From NCBI GenBank assembly GCA_950295325.1, contig OX485809.1, positions 23,622,001 through 23,686,000 of the forward strand: a stretch of 64,000 bases of DNA, written 5' to 3'. The notes beneath the pieces are model-generated. The model had not been told where the DNA came from. It worked only from the letters and a program-made list of their open reading frames with translations, and did no database searches. Source of the stretch: Polytrichum commune (taxonomy: Eukaryota > Streptophyta > Polytrichopsida > Polytrichales > Polytrichaceae). Positions 1-13,240 of the stretch are shown piece after piece. Both the position numbers and the translations under genes were made by a program. How positions within the stretch are numbered: the first letter of the stretch is position 1; each line of letters starts with the position of its first letter.

Positions 1-131
1 TATTAATTGTTTGATTATTTGATCTAATATGTCATCAACATCACCTATCTGATTGCATACCTATTCATGCACTTTCTCAGATTCAGATAGTTATGAAGAA
101 CTGTTAACACATGTGAACTTCTATTGCGCAG

Positions 132-2873
132 TGGCAGGAAGTTCTGGCTGTTGGCCCACTGATTTCAAGCTCCATATCTTCCAAGCCACCTGGAGCTCTC
201 CAAGAGATCGAGACTCGTGCACAGATCAGGCAGTGGTTGGATACGCAAGAGCATTCATCGGTGTTGTATGTGTCTTTTGGAAGCCTTTTAACATTGACAG
301 AAAATAACATTCGTGAGCTTGCGTTGGGGCTCGAGGATTGTGGACAGCCATTTGTGTGGGTTTTCCGTCCCCCGAATGTGCCCCAAGTTATTGTGACAGA
401 CGACTTGGATTCCACCGGCCTCCCTACAGGTGCCCACCATACAAAGCATCCATCGCATCCAAAACATCAAAATCTCACATGAAAGTCTAACATTATTTTG
501 ATGAAATGCTTGTAACTCTATTCCTTGTAATCTTGTCATCTACAATAGCGGGTTTCAGAGAAAAAATTCACATAAAGAATCCAAAATTGCCAGAGGTTTC
601 AGTGGAAGGATAACCTGATGAATGCTGGAGATGAACCCCGTAAGCAACTTGTTCAGTTTTTTACATCGACCTGAAGATGAGACTCAAGCTCTGCGCTTAT
701 CTACTAGTCTTTCAATACTTGAGTGAAACTTTTGACATGTTATAATTTCAGTTCATTGTTCATCTGTCAATCTCAACTCCCAGCATAATGAGAAGAAGAA
801 AAAAAATTAGAAATTCCCATTTCAACTGTTTAAACCCCTAGTGCAGAGAGTTGATGTTTCAATGACGAGAAAGTTACCGATCTGTTGGTCATAGTATTTC
901 CAGGAATTTAAACTTGAGGTGATCATTTCCTGAATTCAGGTTTTGAGGAACGTGTGAGTGGGCGTGGGCTGTTAATCCGCGACTGGGCTCCCCAGCAGGA
1001 GATTCTCGCACACAGCTCGGTGGGTGGATTCCTCTGCCACTGTGGATGGAATTCCACTTTGGAGGCCATATCTGCAGGCGTGCCTTTGATCACATGGCCT
1101 GGTTTTGCCGATCAGAGAATGACTAATAGGTAAGTATGTTTCCTCTTCTGCAAGGAATCAACGACTTCCAAAAACATCTCTCCACCAATTCTCTAGCCCA
1201 GCCCGTGATAACTCAGGTTATCCAAAGAAGTCTAAATTCTCTTGAATCCGGCTTCGATTTGTTACTCAAACTGCTAGAAGTTGAGTCCACATGTCAACAG
1301 CATCCAACCACAATCGTTAGTTTCTATAACTATTTCTTGCACACACATTGCCTCCATGTACTCTCTCTTGAGCACAAAATCCCACATCTCAGTAATTTCC
1401 TCTTCCTGCATAATTTGTTGTTTAGCCTAATTCGCTTATCATCGCAGCAACAGAAATCAACTGTGTATAATTCAAGGAGCGATGCTAAACACTCTGTGCA
1501 CAGTTACCTTCCCACTGTCAAAGTTAAATTCCTCCAAGACCAAAGTAGTTCAAAACCTCATCCTCCTCCTAACCTCTCTTGGACAATCACAAACTAGGTA
1601 ATGGATACAAGGAGCCCTTGGATTTCATTTCCGAGCACCTAACATGGAGGTTTGGTAATTGGTCATAACGATATCATGGAAATGCTGCACGGACCCATAT
1701 TTAGACAAACAGGAAAATAATAATAATAATAATTTAAAAAAAAACCAAATAGAACTTGGAATCGCATGAAAAATAAGAATATCTAAGATGGGCAACCAAC
1801 CTCCTAAAAAAATCAATGTATATAGATTGGGAGAGTAAGGGTGTAGCTCTGTAGCCCGCTTGAGCCTAAGAATAATAGATATCCAATCCCTTCTCAAAGA
1901 ATTGTACGTGACACTCTCACCATACAACTTCGTTTCGAAAATCTTACATCTCATCCTCTCTAACGCCACACTTAAGTCTTCAACCCATGAAGGCCTCCCA
2001 TGGATGTCTGAGTGTTTATAATTGGTACAAACAAGTCCCTTATAGGTTAATTTCTCATTTATCCGAATTTAATCTTAGTAGACTAATTTGATTTATGTGT
2101 TAATTTACTTAAAATAAAAATCATGGGTTTTACATAGCAATTAGAGTTTTCATTTCCCCCTTGGTATGCTCTATGAAATATCATCCAGAGTACTCCCAAG
2201 GTCTCTAGTAGGTGCCCGGAAGGGCGAAAAATGTCCATTACCGGACAAAGTGATGAGACCATTACAAGGTCATCAATTACATGTGCTATAGACCTCCTCG
2301 TATTCAATCAAGATAAACACTTGACCTTACCACTACAATTAAATGGTACAAGCAGCCTTGGCACATGCTCTAGTAGGCGTCCAACTTATTGAACTGCAAT
2401 AACGACAAAGTAAGTATACATTGGGTTCCTACTACACCCAATGACAAGGCAAGATGCGCCCATTATTGGACGTTGATGAGGTCATTACAAGGTCATCAAT
2501 TTCATGTGATAACGTGTTTCCTCATATCCCATCAGAAATAGACACTTTAGCAGAATTGCTTGGTCTGACCACCATGTGATGCATAGAAGTGCATTTGTTC
2601 TGTTGTTTGTGCAGGTTTCTTGTGGATGATGTGCAAGTGGGAGTGGAGGTGCACAGGGATGAGAGTGGGAATGTGGAGAGTGCGGAAGTGGTGAGGGCGG
2701 TGGAGATTCTCATGAGGAGTGAGGAAGGGCAGGCAATTAGAGCCCGGATGCAGGAGCTGAAGGTGCTGGCCCACATGGCTGTTCAAGAGGACAAAGATGG
2801 CCCCACCATAGCCAGCATGCAAGCTTTTGTGCAAAGAGTTCATAGAGATCACCGCAACCTCCACGCCAAGTAG
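132..2873 (+). CDS. UDP-glycosyltransferase (family 1), 3' part, three exons
   Basis: Family-1 UGTs transfer a sugar from a UDP-sugar to small acceptors such as phenolics, hormones or terpenoids in the cytosol. I read exons 132-429, 940-1129 and 2615-2873, joined by GT-AG introns in matching phase and ending at TAG 2871-2873. The first exon carries the end of the N-terminal domain and the linker, with [18 protein letters not shown] and PFVWVFRPP. The second carries [19 protein letters not shown] and a complete 44-residue PSPG donor-binding box running from WAPQQEIL through [10 protein letters not shown] to GFADQ. The box ends in Gln, which is usual for UDP-glucose users. The third carries [12 protein letters not shown] and the C-terminal helices. 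An AG acceptor precedes base 132, so the 5' exon(s), coding for roughly the first 250 or more residues, lie outside the window. No frameshift or stop is seen. The acceptor substrate cannot be told. Two introns inside the C-terminal domain are unusual for angiosperm UGTs, which normally have none or one. Confidence 0.93.
1130..2614 (+). other. UGT intron 2, with an internal direct repeat
   Basis: The donor is AG/GTAAGTATG at 1129/1130 and the acceptor TTGTGCAG ends at 2614. The intron holds no gene I can support. The 153-codon frame that starts in it at 1136 shows no domain and overlaps the splice donor. Two diverged direct copies of about 70 bp (2249-2318 and 2472-2546), both containing CATTACAAGGTCATCAATT, lie about 223 bp apart. 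They suggest a small tandem duplication or a remnant of a repeat. Confidence 0.6.
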
Positions 2874-4426
2874 AACAGCATCCTTTGAAAGTTAATTCCT
2901 ATGTTTATAGTTTTGTACAAAAAATCTTGCTGTTCCTACATGATGACAAATTCTGTTTCATAGGTCTAACAACCTACTTTCTTGGGTACAGCCAATAGAT
3001 GACACTGCACCCAAAGGTAGCAATTCCGGTACTGACAATATGATTCCAAATCGGGCAAGGCTGATTGTAAATATTGATTACATAGTACATAATTCTTTGC
3101 TGAAGCCGTGATGAAGATAAAGTGGTATGCAATGGGTAACCAGCGTGTCAAATCTGTGGAATGGAAGTTGGTCGTCCACAAAATCACTTGTGTGTGGATG
3201 CTGCACTGGTATCACCTTTGGTATTATACCACTTGGGTATATATGAGGAATTCACATGTACTGGGGTGGATGTAACTAAGGATCTATATGCTATTCAAGA
3301 AATTTCAGATCTAGTTGGAAAAACCCAAGTTTCAATATGGTGCCAGAAGGGGGACCATCTGTACTGTAGTGCCCAGTGCCCACCCCTGAAAGGTGACAGT
3401 AGCCTGCGAGCAAAGGGGTTCGTCATTCATGCTCACTTCCCAAGGAGCCAACATCTATTATATGTGTGGTGTTAGGGCCGGCAAGATTATGATACTTGGT
3501 ATATAAACATCCATTCTTATTATGAATCAGCCACCATGTATCAATATCTGACTTGTAATACAATATTGATATCAGTTCTTTAATAATGAGTACTGCCTGC
3601 ACCCAGCCTATGATTACAACTTACGGTCTCAAATGGCTGTTTCTTCCAAGAAGCACCCTTCTCCTATGTATTTAAATACCCAATCCCAAGATGATTAGCA
3701 AATCTCAATCACAGCTGTGGTCATTTTTATCATTATTTGCAGAGTTCATATGAATATATTGTCCATCATCAGTGAAGATTCGCTTCTTCTTGTATTGATG
3801 TAATTGCCCCCTCGAATATGTTCACTATTGAACCTAAAATAGTTAACAAATTTTGAGCACATAGTCCAATTACACTTGACCATTTGTTTTTAAGTAGTTC
3901 TATTACATTGGCTCCTAACCATATCACTTAAATATAGGTGTCCGAGTAAGATAAGTAACCAAATTGGACCCATCTACCTTGAGATTACAACAGTGGAGTA
4001 GGTAGACCACTGAATCCTGGTACCAATAAAGCCATAGTGGTTGCAAGGTTAAGACTTCCCCTTATTCAGTTCAAGGGTATTGACAAATTGCACGACAATC
4101 ATTTGAAAAAATACCCATAGCTGGAGACTCGACCACAGTTCGAGCATCTTTAGAGGCTCTTTGACTAACAAGACATTTGGTCCTCATATAGATTATCTCC
4201 ATGTTACAAGATTTCTAACAAGGATTTCTGAATTTGCTATCATCAACCCAATCAAGCCACACTTGCAAATGAACTTGGATTGAATCCAACAAAAATTGAC
4301 TGCAATACAAGGGACGTTGCTGAGTACTAAACATTTTAAGTATCTAGAACATGAGAATGGCCTAATTTAAAAACTACCTGCTACAAAGCTTCAGGTCTCC
4401 TGGTCAAATGCATGTAACCAAGAAGA
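2874..4426. other. Intergenic between two convergent genes (UGT and EMC7)
   Basis: This is the 3' flank of both genes, and their 3' UTRs must lie at its edges. A 104-codon frame at 3161-3475 (+) has no motif I recognise and I do not call it a gene. I see no transposon ends here. Confidence 0.5.
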
Positions 4427-7400
4427 TCATGTCCGCCCTTGCAAAAGGTTAGCTAAGGGACTGGGTTGGTTACGCTGTGTCTCCTGGATTCTCTTCAACT
4501 CTTCAGGATCTGAAACAACATCAAAGCAGACTATAAGCACTTTCGCAAATCAATGTCCCAAGTACACTTCACCACAATCACATAATTGCATTCAACATGG
4601 ACTGCAGTCTCAAAAGGTAAGGAAATGCAATGGATAGACTAGACAGTACAACATTACAGCATGATAATTTACCAAACGAGATGGGTCAATGTTGGAGGAA
4701 TAAATGCAAGATGCAATGGTGAGCTTTCATAAAGTCAGGAGCTAGCTCACAATGGTGGGGAGAATACCCCTCCTGTCTATTAATATATATATCCCTCAAA
4801 ATAATTACTGTAAAACGCCTCTCTAGTGTATTATAAAGTAGGCTTGCAACACTACTAGATGTGATATTTTATGTATTAATCTTTGAAGAATGCCTCAATA
4901 GATTGATTATGTTTACAAATCCAATTAATGATTGGTGCAAATTACAACTCCCCTTAGTAACTCCACATCAGAGAATGGACTCAATCACTGACATATATGA
5001 TACAATGTAAGCACTTGCAGAAGAATAGACTGCAGGTTAGAGAAACATTCTCTCCATATTCACAATCAAACAACCCATTTGCAAAGAATTAAACATACCT
5101 ATACTGTCCATTAGCTTTGGCAAGAGAACCACGCAAATCAGCATGAAACCAATCATCAGACCCATGGGGCTCTTGAGGAGTCCTAATAGTGAGAAGGGCT
5201 CCCGTCTCTGCACGTAGCAGCAAACATATTATAGAGATGGCCTTCTCCACCAGACAAGACAATGAGCAACATACAAAATCTGAAACCAGCCATGACCTCG
5301 TTAAGCTTTTTGCAGGCACTCAACCCCAGAAACAAGAAGAAATCCAATGACTGTAACACATTCCGTTGATTCTATACAAGCACAGCAATTTATGTGAACA
5401 TTTGGAATAGAAATTGAAGCCCACAGAAGGGGTTCAATAGAAAATTGAAAGTTATTAGAAATGATGTACTGGACTGCACAAGTTGCCATCACTTCTCCCA
5501 GAGTTCCCCAGCTCCTGAAAGAAGGACTTGGACACAAGACATCAATGATACATTGAACAAAAAATATGGCTAATAGCTTGCCTCATAATAATACTCCTCC
5601 CGGAGTGGCTCCAGAATTAATGACTCAGGTATTCTGCGATTACCCTCCACATAAGTTGCACGCACTTGCCCTTGCAGCCTAGAGCTCACATCTACTCGCA
5701 CCTGTTAAATACAACCATAAAGTGCAAAAGGGGGCACAAACCAAGTTAGGCCAAAGCTGACCACACCTGCACTAATATTAATTGATTAGGGGCTCTAGAA
5801 TCATATGAAACTGCCTCATGACCATCAAATCTTTAGAATAAATGACACTGGTGCAAACTGATCAATTATGAAACAATGAATCATCTTGTGCTGCCAGTGC
5901 AAACTTTCTACCACAAGTGAAACATCCATGTCTAAAAAGGTGCGCATGGGTCAACTTCAATGCAAATAGCAAAGACTAGTCAGAGGTCTCCGGCTATATT
6001 GTAATTTCCTCTCTGGCATCAAGATTTCATGAGTTCATACTTACAATGTTAAGCTACAAACAAATAAATAGTTTCCAGATCATGAGATGCATGTGCAGAC
6101 CCCATGATTAACACCATAACACTGTGTAGCAAACCCAAACAACAATCAAAAGTCACTGGACCTCAGGAAGTACAAATTGTGCAATGTAAATGAGGTGTAC
6201 CGGAGAAAAAAAATAGCTGAGTGCAACAACTTCCAAAAGGTGAGTACCAGCTGGCACGCCCTGGCTTCCATCAGATAAAGGTCAAGGAAAGCTACAGTTT
6301 CTTGCACACCATTTGATCATTTCTATAACATTCTGTGAGATACTCTAACGTTTTACAAGAAAGAGTCACGATCACATCCACCATGTTACAGCACGTCACA
6401 AGTTTCAGACCTGCTTATCTCTGCAAATTCAAACCTCTGACAGTAATTAATAGGATACAAAGCGAAGGAGCCATCACTTCTAATGAATGACACTTGTTGG
6501 CCCCCGTTCAACACTACTTTCATGTTGGCTGTCTTGCTGAGGCCCTTTGCACCCAGACCTGAAAACAATGGTATATTTTCATTAGTGAGAGAGTAAGCAA
6601 ATAGCCCGACACTTATTAATAAGAGTCACCATTTTGTCATCAATAACACATGCAAAGATACGTATAATTAAAACCACTAGAGCCAGATATCAGACAAATT
6701 TCTGAAATTTTGAACAATTCCACAGTAACAATATTGTCCAAGCTTGGATGATCTCACCTTCCACTCTAATTCGACCCTCCACAGGATACCCATCATCATT
6801 CCTGCACTCCATCAACTTGTTAGATAGCAGAAAAGACTACACTACAACCTACTCTCATCCATGAATGGTTAAGAAGCATTTTGACTACTTGTAAATGGAC
6901 TTGTCTTTAAAACCTTCATCAGACTTACAGGAGTCACATCTTTCGGAACATGAAGGAAGAGGCATCTGGACATGGTCATGATTGACGTAGTTCCAACCCA
7001 TCATGTCTAAGTGTCTCTTATGTAGACTACTACGAAAGCTCGTTAAACAAAAAACATGAAAGGAAAACCTCCTTGCAATAGCCCAGCTCAAACTCGTCAA
7101 CAAAAACCCTCAACCCAAGTAGACTGCCAGAACGACAACAAGGAAACTTCAATCCTTGCATATGGAATCGATTCCTGCTATACTGCACGTGTGTGCTAAA
7201 AGGGGGAAAAATATTATCTTAACAGGTTCAAAATCGATCTCTTCCTTTACTAGTGAGGATGCCAGACTCCTTACCTATCAAAACTACATTAATCATCCGA
7301 AAAAATGCAATACCGTTAAATGCCCTGATTTACTTCTTGCGATGTTACGGCCAAAGCAGACAACCAGTCACGTCCTGGTGATCGACTAGTGAAGACAATA

Positions 7401-8156
7401 TCAATTATTTGGCGGTCAACACATTTCTCATATCATGAGAGGAAACAGTCAGGAATTCCAGGCAGTTGATTGAATCCACCTTCCTACTACCTCTCACTAC
7501 CTTAAAACCCCCTGTTCTCTTCAAAATGCAGGATCAGTTTAATGTCTGATCACAATTGTCATTCGTTTAAAAGCCCATTCAGCTTGAAAAAACAAAACAC
7601 AAATTAACATACAATTATAAGGAGGTCTTCCCACCAAGTCCCCAGCGTAGAATTTCAGTGGATGTGCAGGTCTTCCCAAGACTACTTTCGCAATATGAAA
7701 ACCTTCAGCTGCATGCTGCCACACTAAATATCGTAATCTCGGCCTCATTTACGTCATCCAGAGCATTGAATCGTATATCTTGTGGAATTCTCCACTTGAA
7801 CGCTTAGTTACGGAAGAATTTTGCAATACGGTAAAATTTTCTCCAAATAAAACCCTAATTACGGTAGAAGTGTTGCAATATGGCTTTCCATAGTGAACAA
7901 GCCCACTGCTTCCAGGCAGAGGAGGGAACGAAATCCGCTGCAAATCCTAGTGATCCTGGATAAAATGAGCAGAGAAGCAGCAATTGAAAGGGGGAAGATG
8001 TAAGAAACCCTGTTGCAGTAAGTAGGGTTTGTGTCGCGAAACAGACCTAGTAGGTGCCTCTTCTTCACCGCAAACAGAGGATCCGCACAGAAGAAAAGCA
8101 AAGAGGAGGAAGATGGAGACGGTGGTGATGTGCCGCGATGATGTTGGCATCGCCAT
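4427..8156 (-). CDS. EMC7: ER membrane protein complex subunit 7 (EMC7), complete, seven exons
   Basis: EMC7 is a lumenal beta-sandwich subunit with one membrane anchor in the EMC, which inserts transmembrane proteins into the ER membrane. Read right to left, the exons are 8156-8047, 6801-6758, 6558-6459, 6264-6201, 5701-5582, 5207-5099 and 4509-4427. They sum to 630 bases: 209 codons plus TGA at 4427-4429, about the family's usual plant length. All phases match. Residues 1-30 form a signal peptide (SIFLLFAFLLCGSSVCG). Next come DDGYPVEGRIRVEG, KTANMKVVLNGGQQVSF, VPAGTHLLEVVALSYFFSP, VRVDVSSRLQGQVRATY and LILEPLREEYYYE. REPFSLLGLLKSPMGLM leads into a membrane helix (IGFMLICVVLLPKLM), and the tail is DPEELKRIQETQRN. 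Six of the seven intron donor/acceptor sets I placed are GT-AG or inferred so; the exon 5/6 intron has a GC donor (GAG/GCAAGC). The start is the first in-frame ATG; a second ATG two codons on is also possible. Confidence 0.93.
5208..5581 (-). other. EMC7: GC-AG intron 5 of EMC7
   Basis: The conserved reading frame ends at TATTATTATGAG and the next bases are GCAAGC. It resumes after GTGCAG with codons for RREPF. Family alignment (YYE followed by one residue and then REPF) fixes both junctions to the codon. No GT donor nearby keeps the frame. GC donors of the form AG/GCAAG are a known minor class of spliceosomal introns. Confidence 0.8.
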
Positions 8157-8258
8157 GGCGATGGCCAGATTTAAGTTAGGGATTGCGCGGGCAACGCCGG
8201 AAGAAGAGGTGTGCTCTGTTTTGCTTTCGTTGCGACCAAGGGGGAAGACTCAAGGACG

Positions 8259-8282
8259 AGAGAGAGAGAGAGAGAGAGAGAG
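8259..8282. repeat. (GA)12 microsatellite in the EMC7 leader/promoter
   Basis: A GA run lies about 100 bp upstream of the EMC7 start codon. In the direction of the gene it reads as a CT run, a common composition for plant 5' leaders and core promoters. Frames that run through it, such as the +strand ones near 8029-8365, are artefacts. Confidence 0.85.
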
Positions 8283-8289
8283 TTCCCAG

Positions 8290-9630
8290 TGATGGGAACG
8301 AGGTGATGTCAAGTATTCATCCAACAAGGGGAATCTGTTCATCCAAACAGCACGGGAGAGCATAGGTGGCCTCTTAAATTTTATACGAACGGGGAGATCC
8401 GACTAATTGCATGCTAATGACATGTGTGGTTATTTGATGTCATTACCCATGTAATCTGGAGTATTTGATTATAATATTTCTTAATTATGTAGATCCTTAG
8501 TAACCCAAAATTTAACTACCGTTTTCGGTTGAGAAAATGGTTATTGAATGAGGATCGAGGGGCGATTTGCTTGTGTAAACGGTTGTAACCACTCCAAAGC
8601 GGACAACTAAGCATCCCTACAAAAAGACAAGGTGTACTAGTATTTTCTAGCATTGTCTAGATAGCAGCTGCCAAGATGGCATAGAAAGGCTACTAGGTTG
8701 AGAGGTTGAAGCATGCAACCCTCCATCCTTGAATGATTAGGTGATTGGGTGATTGGAAAATAGATATAGTCATAGATTGGTAAACAATGTTTGTGAGAGG
8801 ACTATTGAGTGGATTATAACCATATTTTGATCTCCTACGATTGGAGAAAGTACCGATTCAAGCATAATTTAGGCAATGTAGAGTAATAAAATGTGTTGAA
8901 GTTGTTTGTCATTTTGTACAACTAATCTCCACGAATGTGTGGAACTCATAAGAAAGATAAAATCCTCATGATTGATAGCCAATGACAATATATAGAACGA
9001 GTGCCAAGTACAGCCAAAGAACAGAGAGATTCATAATGGAGTTCAAGATGGAAGGACAAGGTTTAAGAAATGAAGCCTATTTGAATGAATAGTAGAGATT
9101 GTTTGTATTAAGAGTATAGCGATGGAGACAGTGATGAGGATATTGTGGCAAGACATAAGTGAAAATCTTACATGAGAAAGAAGAAAAGCGGTCGAGAGTT
9201 GAGAGAGATCAAAAGGCTATAATATGTAGAGCATTGTTGAAGCTATTGGTTATGATGTCATGAAGTCCTTTCATTAACAAATATGTCATGGTTATTATGA
9301 CGTATTGTTTTTTATTTTAACTTTGAAGATCGATATAGAGGCCAATTACATTGTACAACCATAGCCTACACTTGATTTTAGTATGTGCAATGATGGCTTT
9401 GTATATGTACATTGATGAGATGTTACATTGGCAATACTTTCCTTTTGCATGATTTGTAAGTGAATGTTTGAGGCTTGGCAAGTGAAATATTATTTGAATT
9501 ATTCATGGCCGTAGAGCCGGTGGATGTGTGGAAGTGTGCTATGGGGGTGGTGGTGCATATTTTGTGTATGGGTTACATTCTGTAGTGTTGAAGGGTATAT
9601 TTTGGGGGTGTGGGTGGAAAATCAATTTGG
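8290..9630. other. Upstream flank of EMC7 and intergenic DNA
   Basis: AT-rich unique-looking sequence. The proximal part should hold the EMC7 promoter. I see no coding motifs and no paired transposon ends. Confidence 0.4.
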
Positions 9631-9635
9631 AATTG

Positions 9636-9798
9636 ATTAATGTGGGCCACTCTAATTATCTAGTCATGGTGGAAATAATGTGGGCCCAAAACCCTAGGTT
9701 TTCCCCTAAGTCTTCCGATCAACACCTTGAGTATTAGTTTAGAAACAATAGTAGCATAAAATAGAGTAGCCACCCACATCAATTTCCTACAAAAACAA
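9636..9798 (+). repeat. Dispersed repeat, copy A (pairs with 16426-16598)
   Basis: This stretch and 16426-16598 align along about 165 bp in the same orientation. Shared landmarks are GTGGGCCAC, CTAGTCA.GGTGGAA, a TTAGTTT block, and AGTAGC/GGTAGC followed by AAAATA. The copies differ by many substitutions and small gaps, so the repeat is old. I could not find its full ends. Confidence 0.65.
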
Positions 9799-9799
9799 T

Positions 9800-12700
9800 T
9801 AAGGTTGCCGGAATAAGCTTCCTGAACCTTAAAAGTGCTCCATTTGAAGGACTATGGTCCCTCTAAGTAAGAAAAAACATCTATCTTGTGGCCATGTTAT
9901 CCCATGGTACACATGCCTAATTTGATTACTTCATCTAAATCAGACACCTTATATATTGAGTGATGTGTGGTTAGGCTTGCATATAAGAACAAACACTAAA
10001 CATACACGTTTATAAGAGAGGTGTATTAGTTTTTCAACATGGCAGTTATCTATTGTTTGTAGTTGAAGATAGTGCTTGTGGTGTGTTTTGTTGAGGTGTT
10101 CGTGTGTGGTAAGGAGGATTATGTTGTGTGGAGGTCGCAATCTTCATGCATGCCAAAGAGTTTTTCTTCCAGTTCTCACATCTCTTCCGAATTGGGATAA
10201 CCTTGTTGGTGGCAGAGGTGCATGCAATTTGATTTAGTAATTCCATTGGAATATGATGTGCAATCTACATGGACGTTGCAGATGGCGTCAATGATGTAGG
10301 CATGGGAGTTGGGGTCGTTGTTTTGGGGGGATGTATTGGTTGGGGGTGTTGGGTGTTGGAGATCAAGGTTGTGGTGGGGTGGATGTTGTCTAGTGGAAAT
10401 GGTCTGGGTGGGGGGTGGGTTAGGCATTGTGGTTGTGGAAAGATGGTTGGGCCATAGTGGGTCAATACTAGGGGAGGATGGTGAGATTGTTACATTTGTG
10501 GGTGTAGGGGGGTATACAACGGGTGGTGCATTTGCAGTGTGTGTAGCAAAAGGTATCCTATCATGTGTCAAGCTTGTTGGATGAGGTTTTTTGTACTTGT
10601 CGTTGGAGTTTAAAAAGGTTTATCGAGTGAGGATGCATGTATTTGTGAACTCAATAGTGTATTAGATTGTGGTGTGTTGTTGGTTGATGCGTTGTCCAGT
10701 AGTTTGGGGCGTGTGAGTTGTTTGGTTTTGTCTAGTCTAGGTATGGAGGTAGGTCATGCCATAGTTGTTTGAAGGGGGACATGTAGTATGGGAAGTCAAT
10801 TATGTTTGTTTTGAGGCTAATGTTTTGAGTTTGCACCATTCGGAGGGATCATGTGGTGGGGGAGCGGAGGAAAACTTGTGATATGAATTTAAGGAGGTTG
10901 CGGAGGCCACTAAGTTTATTGGCCATGTGGCGGGTGAGGCCTCGGTATATCAAACAAAGGCAATCATAGTTGTTGAGGGTTCTTTTTGGCATCTATGGTA
11001 AACATTCATGTGTCACAAATTGGTGAAAATTAGTTAATACCAATGTTGGAGTGATTTATAGGTGAATACTATAGGATAATAGTAGATACGTAAGAAGAAA
11101 GGGTTAGAGATTTGAAAAACACCACAAGATAAGGTGTCATGGATAAGATTGAAGGTTCTCTCAAAAAGGAACCATTGGTTTGAATGTGTGCTCAAGGAAG
11201 TGATAGGCTTAGGAGATGTAGTTAGGTTTTTGGATATGAAAAACACCAAGGGAAACACTCGGGGAAGATTTAAAAGGTGATTTTGGTATCATCTAGGTGT
11301 CATATATAAGTTCACTTAGGAAACACGTGTTGATTTTAGATTGTCTTGGATTTGACCTAACAATTGAACAATTATTTATGGGATAATGTTTAACAAACTC
11401 TCAACAATAATACATGTAATTGTGGTTGTCTCTCAACTCGCATTATTTATCCATGCAATAATTTGGAAATGAGTTCATTTTAATTAAACCAAGTGTTGTG
11501 CTCAAGCATAGGCACAATTATAGTCAATTGTCTTGCATAAAGCATCTCATTTTTGTCTCTTCTCCAAAGCCAAGGGCACTTTGGTGTAGTCAATAGACTC
11601 AACAACAATCCAACCATATTTATCATTCTCATCAATTAGAGCCAAGAAGACATTGATTCACAACTTAATAATTCAAAACACATTAGTCCAAAGAGTTCAA
11701 GTTAAGTCACAAGATGGACAATCTAGTACAATATGCATGGATATTAGAGAAATAGGTTCAAACAATAGACTTGCTACTGAGAAATCCCTCCTCTAGTGTT
11801 GGAATACATCTCTCGCAAATTTAAGATTTGTTCAATGAAAATCAAAGTTATTATGAATCACTTGAGGAAATGCCTACTGAAAGTAAAAATGTTCAAAATT
11901 GCTACACTACATATCCAACACATGTGGATTTTAACATACAAACCTCTTTCAATCGAGCCATAGTCCTTCCACTCGCTATGTCCAAAAATCTCGAGCCAAT
12001 GGCCTATTCATACTTACTCGTTTGAACTTTTATGGTCCATTTCATGTTCTATTTCCACCTAATTTCTCATTGGACTAAGAAAAACAAAAATTAGCATTAC
12101 AAGAGACTTTGACCTAGTTTAAGTAGAAGAACAATATGCTGAAGGGTGACCATTTTTTTTATTAAGCATTGTAAGAGATTACCTTCTTGTGGAATGTATG
12201 GAGTAGAGAGTTGTGTTCTAGTAGGATTGTGTAAGACTATATGAAGTGTATTCTTGATTACGAACAGACACTCTATTCACTCCGGCCTCACCGGAGACTG
12301 GAGTTCTTCTTCTTCTTCTTCTATTCTTGAAGATCAAAAATACTGAATGTATGAGATTGTCGAATGTATGAGGAAGGTAGCTCAACAATGGTATTGGTGA
12401 AGGTCTTCTATCTTCCTTGATAAAACTCTCATATAAACATTGATAGGACACTTAAACCAAAAGGTAGTGCAAGATAATTGAGAAGAGATATACATACTAC
12501 GTGTTGAATGTGTGAGGTAAGGCATAGTAGTATTGGGAAGTTGGCACCTCTTCATAGGGGTAGAACAATGAATTCCTTGGAAGGGTGGTGGTTGTTAGAA
12601 GGGTACAAGGATCGAAGTTGATATGTGTAAGTGCCCGAATATTTATTCTCGGTAAGATACACGGTAAGTAGTTGAGACAACTATAGCAAAAAGATAATTA

Positions 12701-13240
12701 TAAGGTAGTACTATGGTATTGAACGCCAGTGGATATGTTAACTTCTACTATTGTTGGGCAAATTGGTGACCTCATCTACGAGGAAAAGGCGGTATAGATG
12801 CGTCCATCTATAGAAGAAGTACCTCGAAAGCAATACGAGTCAAGCTGCAACTATAGGCAGTAATACAAGGTCTAGTAAGAATGACTAGTTCTATAGAACA
12901 AAGGATTCCTTAGCAAAAGAACCTACACTTGGGTATCAAAATAATGATAGTTGATGGGCATCTCAAGATGAGAAAATCTTTATATACCTCCCAAATTATA
13001 CCTTGGGTCCATACCATATTGACCTAGGGTGATTTAGCCTATGTACGAAGGTCCTTGCATGGTATATAAACCCGAATGATATTGAACTAAAATTTTATAT
13101 ATACATATAATGCAATTATCCATACCCTATCGATATCAAGAAAAATGTGATTTCTAAATACCCAAATGGTATCAAAAAAAAGATAGTACCATTAAAAAAA
13201 CATTGGTTAATACTATTGATACTGCACCTTTTCCACAATC
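9800..13240. other. Intergenic; strongly G+T-rich stretch 10040-10930, otherwise AT-rich
   Basis: From about 10040 to 10930 the plus strand is dominated by G and T. The minus strand therefore reads as Pro/Thr/Asn/His-rich frames, the longest of 131 codons at 10571-10176, without recognisable domains. A short TTC-repeat lies near 12300. The part 11400-12030 holds a 65-codon frame with no motif. I cannot support a gene here. Confidence 0.4.

Noticed and set aside
1136-1597. 153-codon frame after the second UGT exon
   Set aside because: It begins on the splice donor, lies wholly in the intron and shows no motif.
5089-5319. 76-codon frame with GALLTIRTPQEP
   Set aside because: It is a wrong-frame shadow of EMC7 exon 6, whose true frame reads RREPFSLLGLLKSPMG.
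10176-10584. 131- and 91-codon frames on opposite strands
   Set aside because: Low-complexity composition from the G+T-rich DNA, no domain, mutual overlap.
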